In this document: positions 53,854 to 62,648 of the stretch, piece after piece
Position numbering within the stretch: the stretch's first letter is position 1
How the letters are laid out: each line of letters starts with the position of its first letter
Assembly (NCBI GenBank): GCA_016710015.1
Contig: JADJLR010000001.1
Location: 372,001 to 436,000 of the forward strand
From: Flavobacteriales bacterium
GTDB lineage: Bacteria; Bacteroidota; Bacteroidia; Flavobacteriales_F; PHOS-HE28
Direction of reading: 5' to 3'
Length of the DNA: 64,000 nt
Translations under genes and position numbers: made by a program
Notes under the pieces: model-generated
Database searches by the model: none
What the model saw: the letters and a program-made list of their open reading frames with translations, nothing else
What the model was told of the DNA's origin: nothing

Positions 53854-55158
53854 TCATGCTTGTTCAGTGGGCTGCTGCGCCAGGATGCTCTTGCGCTGGG
53901 CCAGCATCTGGAAGTAGGACTCCAGACGGTTCTTGATGTTGGCGTAGGAGAAGTAGCGCGGGTCCACCAGATCGCTCTCGATGAAGCCCACGGGAATGCC
54001 GCAGCGTTTCTCGATCTCGCGCATCATCAGCAGTTGGCCGGCGCTGAAGGAGTTGCAGCTCTTGATGGAGTTGATCAGGAAACCATCGACCTTGTACTCC
54101 TTGATGTAGTGCTCCAGCAGGTCCACGCGCTGGGGCAGGCTCAGGTTGGTGTAGCAGCCCATGCAGTAACGTGCGAGGCTCTCGATGGGATTGTCCGGGT
54201 CGTGGCGGAAGCCCTGATCGTACACCCCGCCCACCTTAGTGTAGGTGCTGGCCACGATCACCGCGCCCATGTCGTAGAAGATCTTCCAGAACTCGCGGAA
54301 ATTGGTCCAGTTCGGCGGGCCTTCCACCAACAGGCGGAACCGCTCCTCCTTCATCTCCCCTTCCGGGGTGATCGGCAGCAGGCCCTTTGCCTGGCGCTCC
54401 ATGATCTCGTCATGCAGTTCCTGGTAGTACTCCAACGCACGTTCGGTGCCACGGAACGCGGTGAACAGGGGCCCCATGTAATAGACCCCGGCGAAGTAGG
54501 AGTCGATCGGTGATGGCACCGTCTTGGCCGAATGCAGCACCTTCACCCAGAGGTCCTCCGCCTTGGATGAATTTTCGAGCATCTTCGCTAAGCGCGCGCG
54601 GTCCAGTTTCTTGCCCGCCACTTTTTCCAGCTTGGGGATCACCTCCTCCTCCAACTGCTTCACCATGTAGGTGATCTGGTCCTCGGTGATGCGGCCATCC
54701 TCCTGGTAGGGCGTGTGCAGCATGGCGATCTCCACGCCGGGGTAGAGCTTCTCGAGGTTCTCGAACCACTTCATGAAGGTGAAGCAGCCCGTGTAGCTCA
54801 GCAGCAGCAGGTCCGGGTCCGGGAGCTTCTCCCCGGTGGGCCCGATGTTGCCGTTGAGCATCATGCCGATATCGCACTTCACGTAGGTGCATACGTCCTC
54901 GCTGAAGCCCATCTTCTCGGCGTCCTTGATGTAGGAGGCCGACTTCTTCCGCATGCCGGATTGCAGGGCATTGATCTCCGGGTACACCGGAAGCATGTCC
55001 AGCGCCAGGATCAATTCCGTGAGGTTGCCGGGCACGAAGGTGTACACCACTTTGCGGCCCTTTTCCTTGGCGGTGCTCAGTTCCGTGAAGAGCTCGGCGA
55101 GCATCTCCTTCTGGATGACCATGCTCCGTTCCTTGACGGCTTCATTCACCTCTGCCAT
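53854..55158 (-). CDS. bcrB: Benzoyl-CoA reductase subunit B
   Basis: A 434-residue 2-hydroxyacyl-CoA dehydratase-family protein, equal in length to Thauera BcrB (435). With BcrC it forms the substrate- and [4Fe-4S]-binding module that reduces the aromatic ring. Cysteines in EDVCTYVKCDIG, SYTGCFTFMKWF, ARYCMGCYTN and SIKSCNSFSAG are the cluster-ligand candidates. GPLFTAFRGTERALEYYQ is a family hallmark. It is 40 bp downstream of bcrC and 22 bp upstream of bcrA. Confidence 0.94.
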   Translation of the reverse strand: MAEVNEAVKERSMVIQKEMLAELFTELSTAKEKGRKVVYTFVPGNLTELILALDMLPVYPEINALQSGMRKKSASYIKDAEKMGFSEDVCTYVKCDIGMMLNGNIGPTGEKLPDPDLLLLSYTGCFTFMKWFENLEKLYPGVEIAMLHTPYQEDGRITEDQITYMVKQLEEEVIPKLEKVAGKKLDRARLAKMLENSSKAEDLWVKVLHSAKTVPSPIDSYFAGVYYMGPLFTAFRGTERALEYYQELHDEIMERQAKGLLPITPEGEMKEERFRLLVEGPPNWTNFREFWKIFYDMGAVIVASTYTKVGGVYDQGFRHDPDNPIESLARYCMGCYTNLSLPQRVDLLEHYIKEYKVDGFLINSIKSCNSFSAGQLLMMREIEKRCGIPVGFIESDLVDPRYFSYANIKNRLESYFQMLAQRKSILAQQPTEQA

Positions 55159-55198
55159 TGGTTCTGTTTTTCGTGGATACTGGGTTTTCCGTGGATCA

Positions 55199-56383
55199 TC
55201 ATACCCACAGCTTGATGGAATCCGAGAACGTGCCCGCTTGTTCCTTGATCACCTTGAACTGGCCGGTGTTCTCGTGGAACTGGAAGTTGATGTGGACGAT
55301 CCCTGCGGCATCGCAGGCCTTTTGCAGTTCGGGGCGGTCCAGCAGCGCCGGGTCGCAGAAGCTGGCCGCGCAGAAGATCACGCCGTCGGCATGGCGGTGG
55401 CGCACGAGGTCCACGAGGCGCGCCCCCTTCGGGTTGCCCACATCATAGACGGCGGAGGAGGAAGGGCTTTTCTCCAGGAACGCGGTGACGATCGCCCCCA
55501 AGGGATCGTCCGTGGTGTCATCCACGTCGCCTTGCGTCCAACGGGAACCCAGCATCAGGTCATCGTCCACGATGTAGCAGCCGGCCATTTCCATGGACTT
55601 CAGCATGCCGATGGGCGGCTGTTCGCAGAACGAGCCGGTGACCACCACGCGAATGTTGTCCATCGCTTCGCCGTGATCAAGTCCGATCAGCTCCAGCACT
55701 TCCTCCAGAATGGCGTTGTGCTCCTCCACAGGCATTACAAGGCCGGCGCGCAGGATGTAATAGGTGTCCACGGCGGAAAGGCGCCAGGGGAACTCCTGCC
55801 GGATGTCGTAGATCGCCTCGATCATGCTCCGGTTCCGGTTGTACAGCCCGATGGAATGGTTCAGGCGCTCGGGAGTGACCTTCACCCCGTTCAGCTTGAA
55901 CATGTCGCTCTCCACCGTCTCGATCAGTTCGCGGAAGAAGGTGCCGCCGATGTGCTCCTTGAAATTCTGCGGATAGTCGAAATAGCGCGTGAACTTTCCC
56001 TTCTGCGCCAACTTGAACATGCCGGAAAGGTTCCGCACGCAATCGCAGATCGCGGGGAACAGGAAGCCATCGAAGTCCTCCAGATTGCTGTCCAAGGCCA
56101 TCTCGATGATCCCGCGTGGCAAGTGGCAGATGTAGGACTGGTAGTAGGCATCACCCTTGATGATCCGCTTGTGGTCGCCCACGCCCATGATGCCGACGGG
56201 AAGCCCGTTGGCGGCGTGGATCACTTCGCGTGGTACATAGATGGGCAGATACCCGACCAGGAGCCGATCATCGGCTGCCTTGCGCCAAGCCTTGGCGTGG
56301 GTGAACTCCAGGTCGAAGGCGAGCTGTTCGCAGGTGCGCAGGATCTCCGCCAAGCGCGCGGGAGGCTGTTTGATGCCGGTCAT
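55199..56383 (-). CDS. bcrC: Benzoyl-CoA reductase subunit C
   Basis: A 394-residue partner of BcrB (Thauera BcrC is about 384). Cluster-ligand candidates lie in SYICHLPRG, PAICDCVRNLSGMFK, TGSFCEQPPIG and IFCAASFCDPAL. YLPIYVPREVIHAANGLPVG is the N-terminal family signature. It is the first gene of the aromatic operon, about 60 bp downstream of a predicted transcription start with an FNR-type box. No ferredoxin or 2-oxoglutarate:ferredoxin oxidoreductase gene, needed to feed the enzyme in Thauera, is linked here. Confidence 0.94.
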   Translation of the reverse strand: MTGIKQPPARLAEILRTCEQLAFDLEFTHAKAWRKAADDRLLVGYLPIYVPREVIHAANGLPVGIMGVGDHKRIIKGDAYYQSYICHLPRGIIEMALDSNLEDFDGFLFPAICDCVRNLSGMFKLAQKGKFTRYFDYPQNFKEHIGGTFFRELIETVESDMFKLNGVKVTPERLNHSIGLYNRNRSMIEAIYDIRQEFPWRLSAVDTYYILRAGLVMPVEEHNAILEEVLELIGLDHGEAMDNIRVVVTGSFCEQPPIGMLKSMEMAGCYIVDDDLMLGSRWTQGDVDDTTDDPLGAIVTAFLEKSPSSSAVYDVGNPKGARLVDLVRHRHADGVIFCAASFCDPALLDRPELQKACDAAGIVHINFQFHENTGQFKVIKEQAGTFSDSIKLWV

Positions 56384-56447
56384 TCGGGTGGCGTAATGTG
56401 TGGGTTACGGCAGGTGTTCTTCACTTCGAAAGGCATTCCGATCAGGT

Positions 56448-56455
56448 GAAAAGTA
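56448..56455 (-). promoter_or_regulatory. -7 element TACTTTTC of the bcr operon
   Basis: On the minus strand TACTTTTC has one mismatch to TAnnTTTG and lies 29.5 bp from the centre of the FNR-type box, the same spacing as at moeA and the cytochrome b operon. The predicted transcript starts near 56442. Confidence 0.4.
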
Positions 56456-56475
56456 TATCCGAAGGCGGGACGAAT

Positions 56476-56493
56476 ATATGATTTCTATCATAT
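56476..56493. promoter_or_regulatory. FNR-type box between bcr operon and mobA-hcr operon
   Basis: ATATGAT-TTCT-ATCATAT is a perfect inverted repeat with 7-bp arms, containing TGAT-N4-ATCA. It lies in the divergent region of the two aromatic operons. Towards bcrC it is placed near -42, an activator position. Towards mobA a perfect TAnnTTTG (TATTTTTG, 56491-56498) overlaps its right arm, so binding could block that promoter or that element may not be used. Confidence 0.6.
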
Positions 56494-56609
56494 TTTTGAC
56501 GAAGCATTCGATGGACCTTGGCATTTCTCCGACAGCATTGATCCCACTCCTCCGACCAAGGAAGGGTCCCCTTGCGAACAACTCTGAAAGGAACGATCCA
56601 GATAGGCCC

Positions 56610-57272
56610 ATGCCCGCAACAACAAAAGGCAATTCGCACGCACGGTCGGTGATCCGCGCCGCCCGCCGGACCGGAAAACCGGAGACCGGCTGCGTGGTGC
56701 TCAGTGCAGGGGCTTCCTCGCGAATGGGTTCGCACAAGGCCTTGTTACCGATGCCGGACGGCCGCTCTTTCCTGTCCCATATCATATTCCAATACCGCTG
56801 TGCCGGTGTGCATCGTATCGCCGTGGTGCTGCATCCGGACATTCCGTTGGAAAGCATTCCGGTCGGCCCCGGGATCACTGTGGTGGTGAACCATTCCGCC
56901 GCAGCGGGCCGGTTGGGATCGCTGCGCCTTGGCCTCGCCGCACTTCCCGGCGTGGAGCATTGCTTCATAAACAACATCGACAATCCCTACGCGGATCCCG
57001 CCACGATCGAGCGTCTCCATGTCGCGCGGGACCGGGCCGCCAGCATCACGCCGTGCCACCAAGGGCGCGGCGGGCATCCCGTTCTGCTCGGGCGCGCCGC
57101 GATCGACCTCATTGCCGAACGCACCGAAACCGACCTGCCCTTGCGGGATCTGCTGGCCCTGCTTCCAACGCATCGGGTGGAGGTGCAGGACGCCCGCATC
57201 CTGGCCAACATCAACACACCAGAGGACCACACCCATTGGTTCGGAGCAATCACCGGCGATGAATACGCGTGA
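56610..57272 (+). CDS. Molybdenum cofactor nucleotidyltransferase (MocA/MobA-like)
   Basis: A 220-residue nucleotidyltransferase with the GT-A motif LSAGASSRMGSHKALL (31-46) and the metal-binding NIDNPYADPATI region. MocA enzymes add CMP to Moco, producing the form used by xanthine-oxidase-family enzymes, while MobA adds GMP for NarG-type enzymes. Location in front of xdhC and the hcr genes favours MocA. It starts the plus-strand operon and ends two bases before the xdhC ATG. A longer in-frame extension to 56400 crosses the promoter and is unlikely. Confidence 0.83.
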   Translation: MPATTKGNSHARSVIRAARRTGKPETGCVVLSAGASSRMGSHKALLPMPDGRSFLSHIIFQYRCAGVHRIAVVLHPDIPLESIPVGPGITVVVNHSAAAGRLGSLRLGLAALPGVEHCFINNIDNPYADPATIERLHVARDRAASITPCHQGRGGHPVLLGRAAIDLIAERTETDLPLRDLLALLPTHRVEVQDARILANINTPEDHTHWFGAITGDEYA

Positions 57273-57274
57273 CG

Positions 57275-58042
57275 ATGGACCTGTACGACAAGCTGATCGA
57301 AGTGCGCAATGGCCCGGAGGAGGCGGCCCTCTGCTTGATCACTGGAACGCACGGCTCCACACCGCGGCGCATCGGGGCGCGCATGCTGGTGCTCGCCTCG
57401 GGCACCATCCATGGCACCATCGGTGGGGGTGCCTTAGAACGCGAAGTGGTGCACCATGCGCTGGAATGCATCCGCAAGGGCACGCCACAAATGCGCCGCC
57501 ACGACCTGCTGCACCAGCATGGCATGTGCTGTGGCGGCAGTGTGGACATATACATTGAACCGGTGAAGAAGAAGAACAAACTCTACATCTTCGGTGCCGG
57601 CCATACCGGTGCGGCTTTGGCACGCCTGGCGCGAGCCGTGGACCTCGATGTCTACCTCGCCGACGACCGGCGCGAATACCTCGATGCGGTGCAGAATGAC
57701 GGCATCAACCTGCTGCCCGGAAGCCACACGGACCTGCTGCCCCTGCTCCCCTTCGATACGCGCTCCTACATCGCCATCATGACCTACAGCCACCCCATGG
57801 ACCGCGAGATCCTGGCCTTCTGCCTGAAGAAGCCCTTCGCCTACTTGGGCATGATCGGAAGTCAGCGCAAGGTGGAACTGACACGGAAGATGTTCCTGGA
57901 AGGCGGAATATGCACGGCGGAAGAACTGGCACGAGCCGACATGCCCATGGGGCTGGACATCAGTGCCGAAGGCCCGGAGGAGATCGCCGTGAGCATATTG
58001 GCGAAATTGATCGCCGTGAAGAACAAGACCACAACCCCATGA
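57275..58042 (+). CDS. xdhC: XdhC-family Moco insertion protein
   Basis: A 255-residue XdhC/CoxI-type protein that binds molybdenum cofactor, protects it during sulphuration and delivers it to xanthine-oxidase-family apoenzymes. The N-terminal part has CLITGTHGSTPRRIGARMLV and GTIGGGALEREVV, and HGMCCGGSVDIYIEP holds the conserved cysteines. The C-terminal Rossmann domain has LYIFGAGHTGAALARLA and YLGMIGSQRK. Its position between MocA and the hydroxybenzoyl-CoA reductase genes fits service to Hcr. It overlaps the SDR gene by 4 bp. Confidence 0.9.
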   Translation: MDLYDKLIEVRNGPEEAALCLITGTHGSTPRRIGARMLVLASGTIHGTIGGGALEREVVHHALECIRKGTPQMRRHDLLHQHGMCCGGSVDIYIEPVKKKNKLYIFGAGHTGAALARLARAVDLDVYLADDRREYLDAVQNDGINLLPGSHTDLLPLLPFDTRSYIAIMTYSHPMDREILAFCLKKPFAYLGMIGSQRKVELTRKMFLEGGICTAEELARADMPMGLDISAEGPEEIAVSILAKLIAVKNKTTTP

Positions 58043-58779
58043 GCAACACGCCCATCGCCATCGTTACGGGTGCCGCCAAAGGCATCGGCCGCGCCATCGC
58101 CGAGCGGCTGGCGAATGACGGATACCATGTGCTGGCTGTGGACATGGAACCTGTTTCCGAGAACCTTCCGTCCGCCGCGCATGGTGCCGGAAAGATCATG
58201 TTCCACCTGGCGGATATACGCGATGAGCAGGCGGTGCAGGTGCTCTTCCGCACCACCATGGAGCAGCATGGCCGCGTGGATGCCGTGGTGAACAACGCGG
58301 GCATCATCCGCGACAACATGATCCACCGCATGACGCTGGAGGACTTCCAGGCCGTGATCGATGTGAACCTCAAAGGCACCTGGCTCATGTGCCGCGAAGC
58401 CGCCCGCGTGATGAAGGAGCAGGGCCATGGCCGCATCGTGAACATCGCCTCGCGGGCCTGGTTGGGCAATCGCGGGCAGAGCAATTATGCCGCGTCCAAA
58501 GCGGGTGTCGTCGCGCTCACTCGCGTACTCGCCTTGGAACTGGGCCGCTATGGGGTAATCGTGAACACCGTGGCCCCTGGGCTGATCGATACTCCACTCA
58601 CGCGCGGACTTGAACCTCACGTCTTGCAAACTCTGATCGATGCCCAGCCCACGCGTACCATGGGAAAGCCCGAGGACGTGGCCCATGCCGTGGGTTTCCT
58701 GCTGAACAAGGACACCCACTTCATCACCGGGCAGACCCTCTACGTGGATGGTGGCAAGAGCATCGGTGCTGGCATTTGA
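58039..58779 (+). CDS. Short-chain dehydrogenase/reductase (FabG-like)
   Basis: A 246-residue classical SDR with the cofactor loop TGAAKGIGRA (10-19), NNAGIIRD, the catalytic Ser in NIASRAWLGN and Tyr-x-x-x-Lys in NYAASKAG. It most resembles 3-oxoacyl-ACP/CoA reductases. Within the hcr operon it could act on a CoA-bound ring intermediate or in beta-oxidation. No specific substrate can be given. It overlaps xdhC by 4 bp and lies 115 bp before the reductase gene. Confidence 0.85.
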   Translation: MSNTPIAIVTGAAKGIGRAIAERLANDGYHVLAVDMEPVSENLPSAAHGAGKIMFHLADIRDEQAVQVLFRTTMEQHGRVDAVVNNAGIIRDNMIHRMTLEDFQAVIDVNLKGTWLMCREAARVMKEQGHGRIVNIASRAWLGNRGQSNYAASKAGVVALTRVLALELGRYGVIVNTVAPGLIDTPLTRGLEPHVLQTLIDAQPTRTMGKPEDVAHAVGFLLNKDTHFITGQTLYVDGGKSIGAGI

Positions 58780-58799
58780 ACGAAAGCAACGAACAGATC

Positions 58800-58883
58800 A
58801 TGAACGACCACTTCTTCAACAACGGCACGGATACCATCAGCGGTCGCATTGATCGGATCGCTCGGATGAAGGTGAACGACTAA
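58800..58883 (+). CDS. Very short open frame between SDR and hcrCA (uncertain)
   Basis: A 27-codon frame, MNDHFFNNGTDTISGRIDR onwards, ending ARMKVND. It fills most of the 115-bp gap, starts with a normal ATG and is in the operon direction. I recognise no family. It may be a leader peptide, a remnant of a lost gene, or chance. Confidence 0.2.
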   Translation: MNDHFFNNGTDTISGRIDRIARMKVND

Positions 58884-58894
58884 GCTGTGAAACC

Positions 58895-61690
58895 ATGGCA
58901 CGGATACAACTGACCATCAACGACCGGGAGTATGATCTGCTGATCGGTGCGCACGACATGCTCTCCACCGTGATCCGCGAAAAGGCCGGACTGAAAGGCA
59001 CCAAGGTGGGCTGTTCGCAGGGCAGCTGCGGTGCCTGTACCGTATTGGTGAACGACGAACCGGTGCTGGCGTGCGTCACCCCGGCCATGCGCTGCCACCA
59101 AGCGCGGATCACCACCATCGAGGGTCTTGCATTGCAGGGAACGCCACACCTGTTGCAGCAGAAATTCGTGGAGAAGGGTGCTATCCAATGCGGGTTCTGC
59201 ACGCCGGGCATGGTGCTCACGGCCCTGCACCACGTGGAACAGGAGCATGACAACTCGGTGGACGGGATCAAGGAGGCCCTCTCCGGCAACCTGTGCCGCT
59301 GCACCGGTTACAAGAAGATCATCGAGGCGGTGGCCGAATATGCCCAAGAGGTCGCAAGCGGCAATGCCGTGCCAACCACCGAAGCATTGGAAGGTATGGT
59401 GGGCACCGCACGCCCCTACCTAGAAGCAGCACGCAAAGCCCAGGGCACCGCCACCTACGCCGATGATCTGGCACCCGTCAACGCCTTGCACGTGCGCTTC
59501 CTGCGCAGCCCGCATCCGCACGCCCGCATCCTGCGGATCGATACTGCCGCCGCACTGGCCCTGCCCGGCGTACGCTACGTGGCCACGGGAGAAGAACTGC
59601 CCACTCCCTTTGGCGTGCTGCCGATCTCCCAGGACGAGACCGCCATGGCCATCGGCAAGACGCGCTACATCGGCGAGATCGTCGCGGCCGTGGCGGCGGA
59701 TACCGAAGCCATCGCCAACAAGGCCTGTTCACTGGTGGAGGTGGACTACGAACCCATCCGGTCCTTCCTCACTATGGAGGACAGCCTGGCCGATACCGGG
59801 GAACACGAAAAGATCCACGCCCATACGCGGGGCACGAACAACGTACACAAGAAAGCCGAGCTGCGCTTCGGTGATCAGGCCAAGGGGCTGGCCGAGGCCG
59901 AAATGGTGAGCCGTATGGACTTCACCATGGAAGGGGTGAACCACGGCTTCACCGAACCGCACGCGGCCAGCGCGTACTGGGACGAGAACGGACTTACGGT
60001 GACCACCGCCACACAGGTCACCCACTACCTGCACCGCGCGCTGGCGAAGGTGCTGGAACTGCCCTTGCACCGGGTGCGCGTGATCAAGCCCACGGTGGGT
60101 GGCGGCTTCGGCGGCAAGAGCGATCCTTTTCCCCATGAGATGATCGTGGCGCACCTGGCGCGCCGTACCGGCAGGCCCACGCGCACCTGCCTGAGCCGGG
60201 AGGAGGTCTTCCTCACCAACCACGGCCGGCACCCCTCGCGCATGACGATCCAATTGGGCGCCGACCGCGATGGTACGCTCAAGGTGCTCGATGCCGACAT
60301 CGTGATCGATGGCGGGGCCTACGGCAGCTTCGGCGTAGTGACCAGCTATTACAACGGCGTGTTGTTGCAGGCACCCTACAAGCTAGACAACTTCGGCTTC
60401 GTCACCAGGCGGGTGTACACCAACAAACCACAGAGCGGTGCCATGCGCGGGCACGGTGCCGTGAACTCGCGTTTCGCCGTGGAATCGCTGATCGACGACA
60501 TCAGCCACCGGATCGGCATGGACCCTGTGGAGCTGCGCATGAAGAACTTCCTCGATGCGAACACCCTTACCGTGGGGCAGTACCGCATCACCTCCAACGG
60601 CAGCCGCGAATCCATCCAAGCCGTGGCGCGGTCCTCCGGATGGAGCGAACGGCGCGGGAATCTGCCGGACGGGCGCGGGCTCGGCGTGGGCTGCGGCTTC
60701 TTCATCAGCGGCAGCGCACTACCCATCATTCGCAACGACCTGCCTCAAAGCACCGTGCATCTCAAGGTCGATTTCGATGGTCGTGTGCTGATCACTTCCG
60801 GCGCCAACGACATCGGCCAAGGCAGCGACACCATGCTGGCCATCATCGTGGGCGAAGTGCTCGGCATCGATATGGAGCGCCTCTTCGTGCTGGGTGCAGA
60901 TACGCTGCTCACTCCCGTGGACCTGGGCAGCTACTCCAGCCGCGTCACCTTCATGGCGGGCAATGCGGCCAAGGATGCCGCCGAACAGCTTCGCGCCGCC
61001 ATCGCCAATGCGGTCGCTGTGCGCCATGATGTACCACAGGCGGAACTCGTTTTCGCGGGTGCCCGTGTCCACAGCAACGACCGCCGCGTGGACCTCTCGT
61101 GGGAGGAGGCCATTGAAGCGTTGACCGCCGGCCGTGGCGCCGTGAGCGTGAGCGGCAAATACATCTCCCCCAAGCTAGGCGGCGACTTCAAGGGAGCCGG
61201 TGCAGGGCTCAGTCCCTCCTACTCCTTCGGCGCATGTGTGGCCGAAGTGGAGGTGGATCCACAGACCGGACACGTGAAAGTGCTGGACGTTTGGGGTGCG
61301 CATGATTGCGGCAAGGCCCTGAACCCCCTGGCCGTGGAAGGCCAGCTCGAAGGCTCGTGGCACATGGGCATCGGGCAGGCGCTCAGCGAGGAAATGCGCT
61401 ACCACGAAGGCCTGCTCGTCAACAACAACTTCCTGGACTACCGCATCCCCACCACGCTGGACACGCCCACGATTCACACCCACATCATCGAAACGATGGA
61501 TCCCGAGGGACCCTTTGGTGCCAAAGAATGCGGCGAGGGCGCACTGCACCCGGTGATCCCCGCCATCGCCAACGCCATCTTCAATGCAGTAGGTGTACGC
61601 GTGACCAAGCTGCCCATCCACGCCGAGGACGTGCTCGCGCTGATCAAGGCCAAGGCCGCGCACAACGAACCGATCCCACAAAGGCCATGA
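58895..61690 (+). CDS. hcrA: 4-Hydroxybenzoyl-CoA reductase, fused gamma ([2Fe-2S]) and alpha (Mo) subunits
   Basis: A 931-residue protein that equals HcrC (161) plus HcrA (769) of Thauera in one chain. Residues 1 to about 160 carry two [2Fe-2S] clusters: Cys40, 45, 48 and 60, and Cys99, 102, 134 and 136. The remainder is the molybdenum-binding domain, with GGGFGGKSDPFPHEM, RGHGAVNSRFAVE and the C-terminal active-site glutamate in GAKECGEGALHP. The enzyme removes the para-hydroxyl of 4-hydroxybenzoyl-CoA to give benzoyl-CoA, working as a reductase unlike the rest of its family. Its stop overlaps the hcrB ATG. Confidence 0.9.
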   Translation: MARIQLTINDREYDLLIGAHDMLSTVIREKAGLKGTKVGCSQGSCGACTVLVNDEPVLACVTPAMRCHQARITTIEGLALQGTPHLLQQKFVEKGAIQCGFCTPGMVLTALHHVEQEHDNSVDGIKEALSGNLCRCTGYKKIIEAVAEYAQEVASGNAVPTTEALEGMVGTARPYLEAARKAQGTATYADDLAPVNALHVRFLRSPHPHARILRIDTAAALALPGVRYVATGEELPTPFGVLPISQDETAMAIGKTRYIGEIVAAVAADTEAIANKACSLVEVDYEPIRSFLTMEDSLADTGEHEKIHAHTRGTNNVHKKAELRFGDQAKGLAEAEMVSRMDFTMEGVNHGFTEPHAASAYWDENGLTVTTATQVTHYLHRALAKVLELPLHRVRVIKPTVGGGFGGKSDPFPHEMIVAHLARRTGRPTRTCLSREEVFLTNHGRHPSRMTIQLGADRDGTLKVLDADIVIDGGAYGSFGVVTSYYNGVLLQAPYKLDNFGFVTRRVYTNKPQSGAMRGHGAVNSRFAVESLIDDISHRIGMDPVELRMKNFLDANTLTVGQYRITSNGSRESIQAVARSSGWSERRGNLPDGRGLGVGCGFFISGSALPIIRNDLPQSTVHLKVDFDGRVLITSGANDIGQGSDTMLAIIVGEVLGIDMERLFVLGADTLLTPVDLGSYSSRVTFMAGNAAKDAAEQLRAAIANAVAVRHDVPQAELVFAGARVHSNDRRVDLSWEEAIEALTAGRGAVSVSGKYISPKLGGDFKGAGAGLSPSYSFGACVAEVEVDPQTGHVKVLDVWGAHDCGKALNPLAVEGQLEGSWHMGIGQALSEEMRYHEGLLVNNNFLDYRIPTTLDTPTIHTHIIETMDPEGPFGAKECGEGALHPVIPAIANAIFNAVGVRVTKLPIHAEDVLALIKAKAAHNEPIPQRP

Positions 61691-62637
61691 ACACGCACCC
61701 GGACAGCCTTTACCTGAGACCCCTTACCGTGCGCGATGCCGTGCGCATGGCGGGCGAGCACATCAACGACCATCGCTACCTGGCCGGTGGCACGGACCTG
61801 CTCGTGAACCGCTTCCAGGGGAACGATGCCACACCCTGCCTGATCGACCTCAGCGGGATCGAAGCCCTTCACCAAGTGACGATCACGGACCAGTGGCTGC
61901 GCATTGGTGCGCTGGTCCGGCTCAACGACCTGATGACGGATCCGACGGTCCTGGCAGAATTCCCCGGATTGCAGCTCGCTGCGCATGCCGTGGGCTCGCC
62001 CATGATACGCCGCACCGCCACCCTCGGCGGCAACCTGCTGTGCGAGAACCGCTGCTCCTTCTACAATCAGAGCGAATGGTGGCGTGACGCCGTGGGCCGC
62101 TGCCTGAAATGCGATGGCGATATCTGCATCGCCACCGGCGGACGCAAGGCTTGCTTCTCCAAGCTATCCAGCGATACCGCGCCCATGCTGATCGCCCTGG
62201 ACGCGCAAGTGGAGGTGGCCGTTCCAGGGGATACGATCACCATGCCCGTGCGCGACCTGTACACCGGCGATGGCATGGCCCCCTTCGCACTGCCACCAGC
62301 GGCGCTCGTGCAAGCGGTGTTGGTGCCGATGGGCCGCGGGTTCCGTACCGCCTTTCGCAAGCTGCGCCGACGCGAGGCCGTGGACTTCTCCTCGCTCACC
62401 ACCGCCGTTTCCGTGGATGCCGCCGGCAAGGTGCGCATCGTGGTGGGTGCGGTGGACCCGGGGCCCGTGGTGGTGGAAGGCACTACGGCGGACGACCGTG
62501 CGCAACTCATTCTCAAAGCGTTCAAGAAAGCCCGCGTGATCGACAACGACACCTTCCCAAGAACTTACCGGAAGGAGATGATCACCGTATTCCTGGAACG
62601 CTGCTTTGCCGACATCGACGCTACAACGAACAACTAA
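61687..62637 (+). CDS. hcrB: 4-Hydroxybenzoyl-CoA reductase beta subunit (FAD and [4Fe-4S])
   Basis: A 316-residue FAD-binding subunit of the xanthine oxidase family. The FAD motif is YLAGGTDLLVNR (31-42) and RRTATLGGNLLCEN (108-121). What identifies HcrB is the extra loop from about 119 to 160, with Cys123, 139, 147 and 156 in CSFYNQSEWW, GRCLKCDGDIC and GRKACFSK. This is the insertion that binds the additional [4Fe-4S] cluster in the Thauera enzyme and is absent in ordinary xanthine dehydrogenases. This makes the 4-hydroxybenzoyl-CoA assignment of the operon strong. Confidence 0.93.
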   Translation: MNTHPDSLYLRPLTVRDAVRMAGEHINDHRYLAGGTDLLVNRFQGNDATPCLIDLSGIEALHQVTITDQWLRIGALVRLNDLMTDPTVLAEFPGLQLAAHAVGSPMIRRTATLGGNLLCENRCSFYNQSEWWRDAVGRCLKCDGDICIATGGRKACFSKLSSDTAPMLIALDAQVEVAVPGDTITMPVRDLYTGDGMAPFALPPAALVQAVLVPMGRGFRTAFRKLRRREAVDFSSLTTAVSVDAAGKVRIVVGAVDPGPVVVEGTTADDRAQLILKAFKKARVIDNDTFPRTYRKEMITVFLERCFADIDATTNN

Positions 62638-62648
62638 AAAACACGACC

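Noticed and set aside
53854..55158. Azoarcus bzd-type reductase instead of Thauera bcr-type
   Set aside because: Subunit sizes (434, 394, 476 and 283 residues) and the long insertion in the large ATPase fit the bcr type; bzd ATPases are both small.
54953..56449. 498-codon open frame opposite bcrC and the start of bcrB
   Set aside because: Antisense shadow of two well-supported genes.
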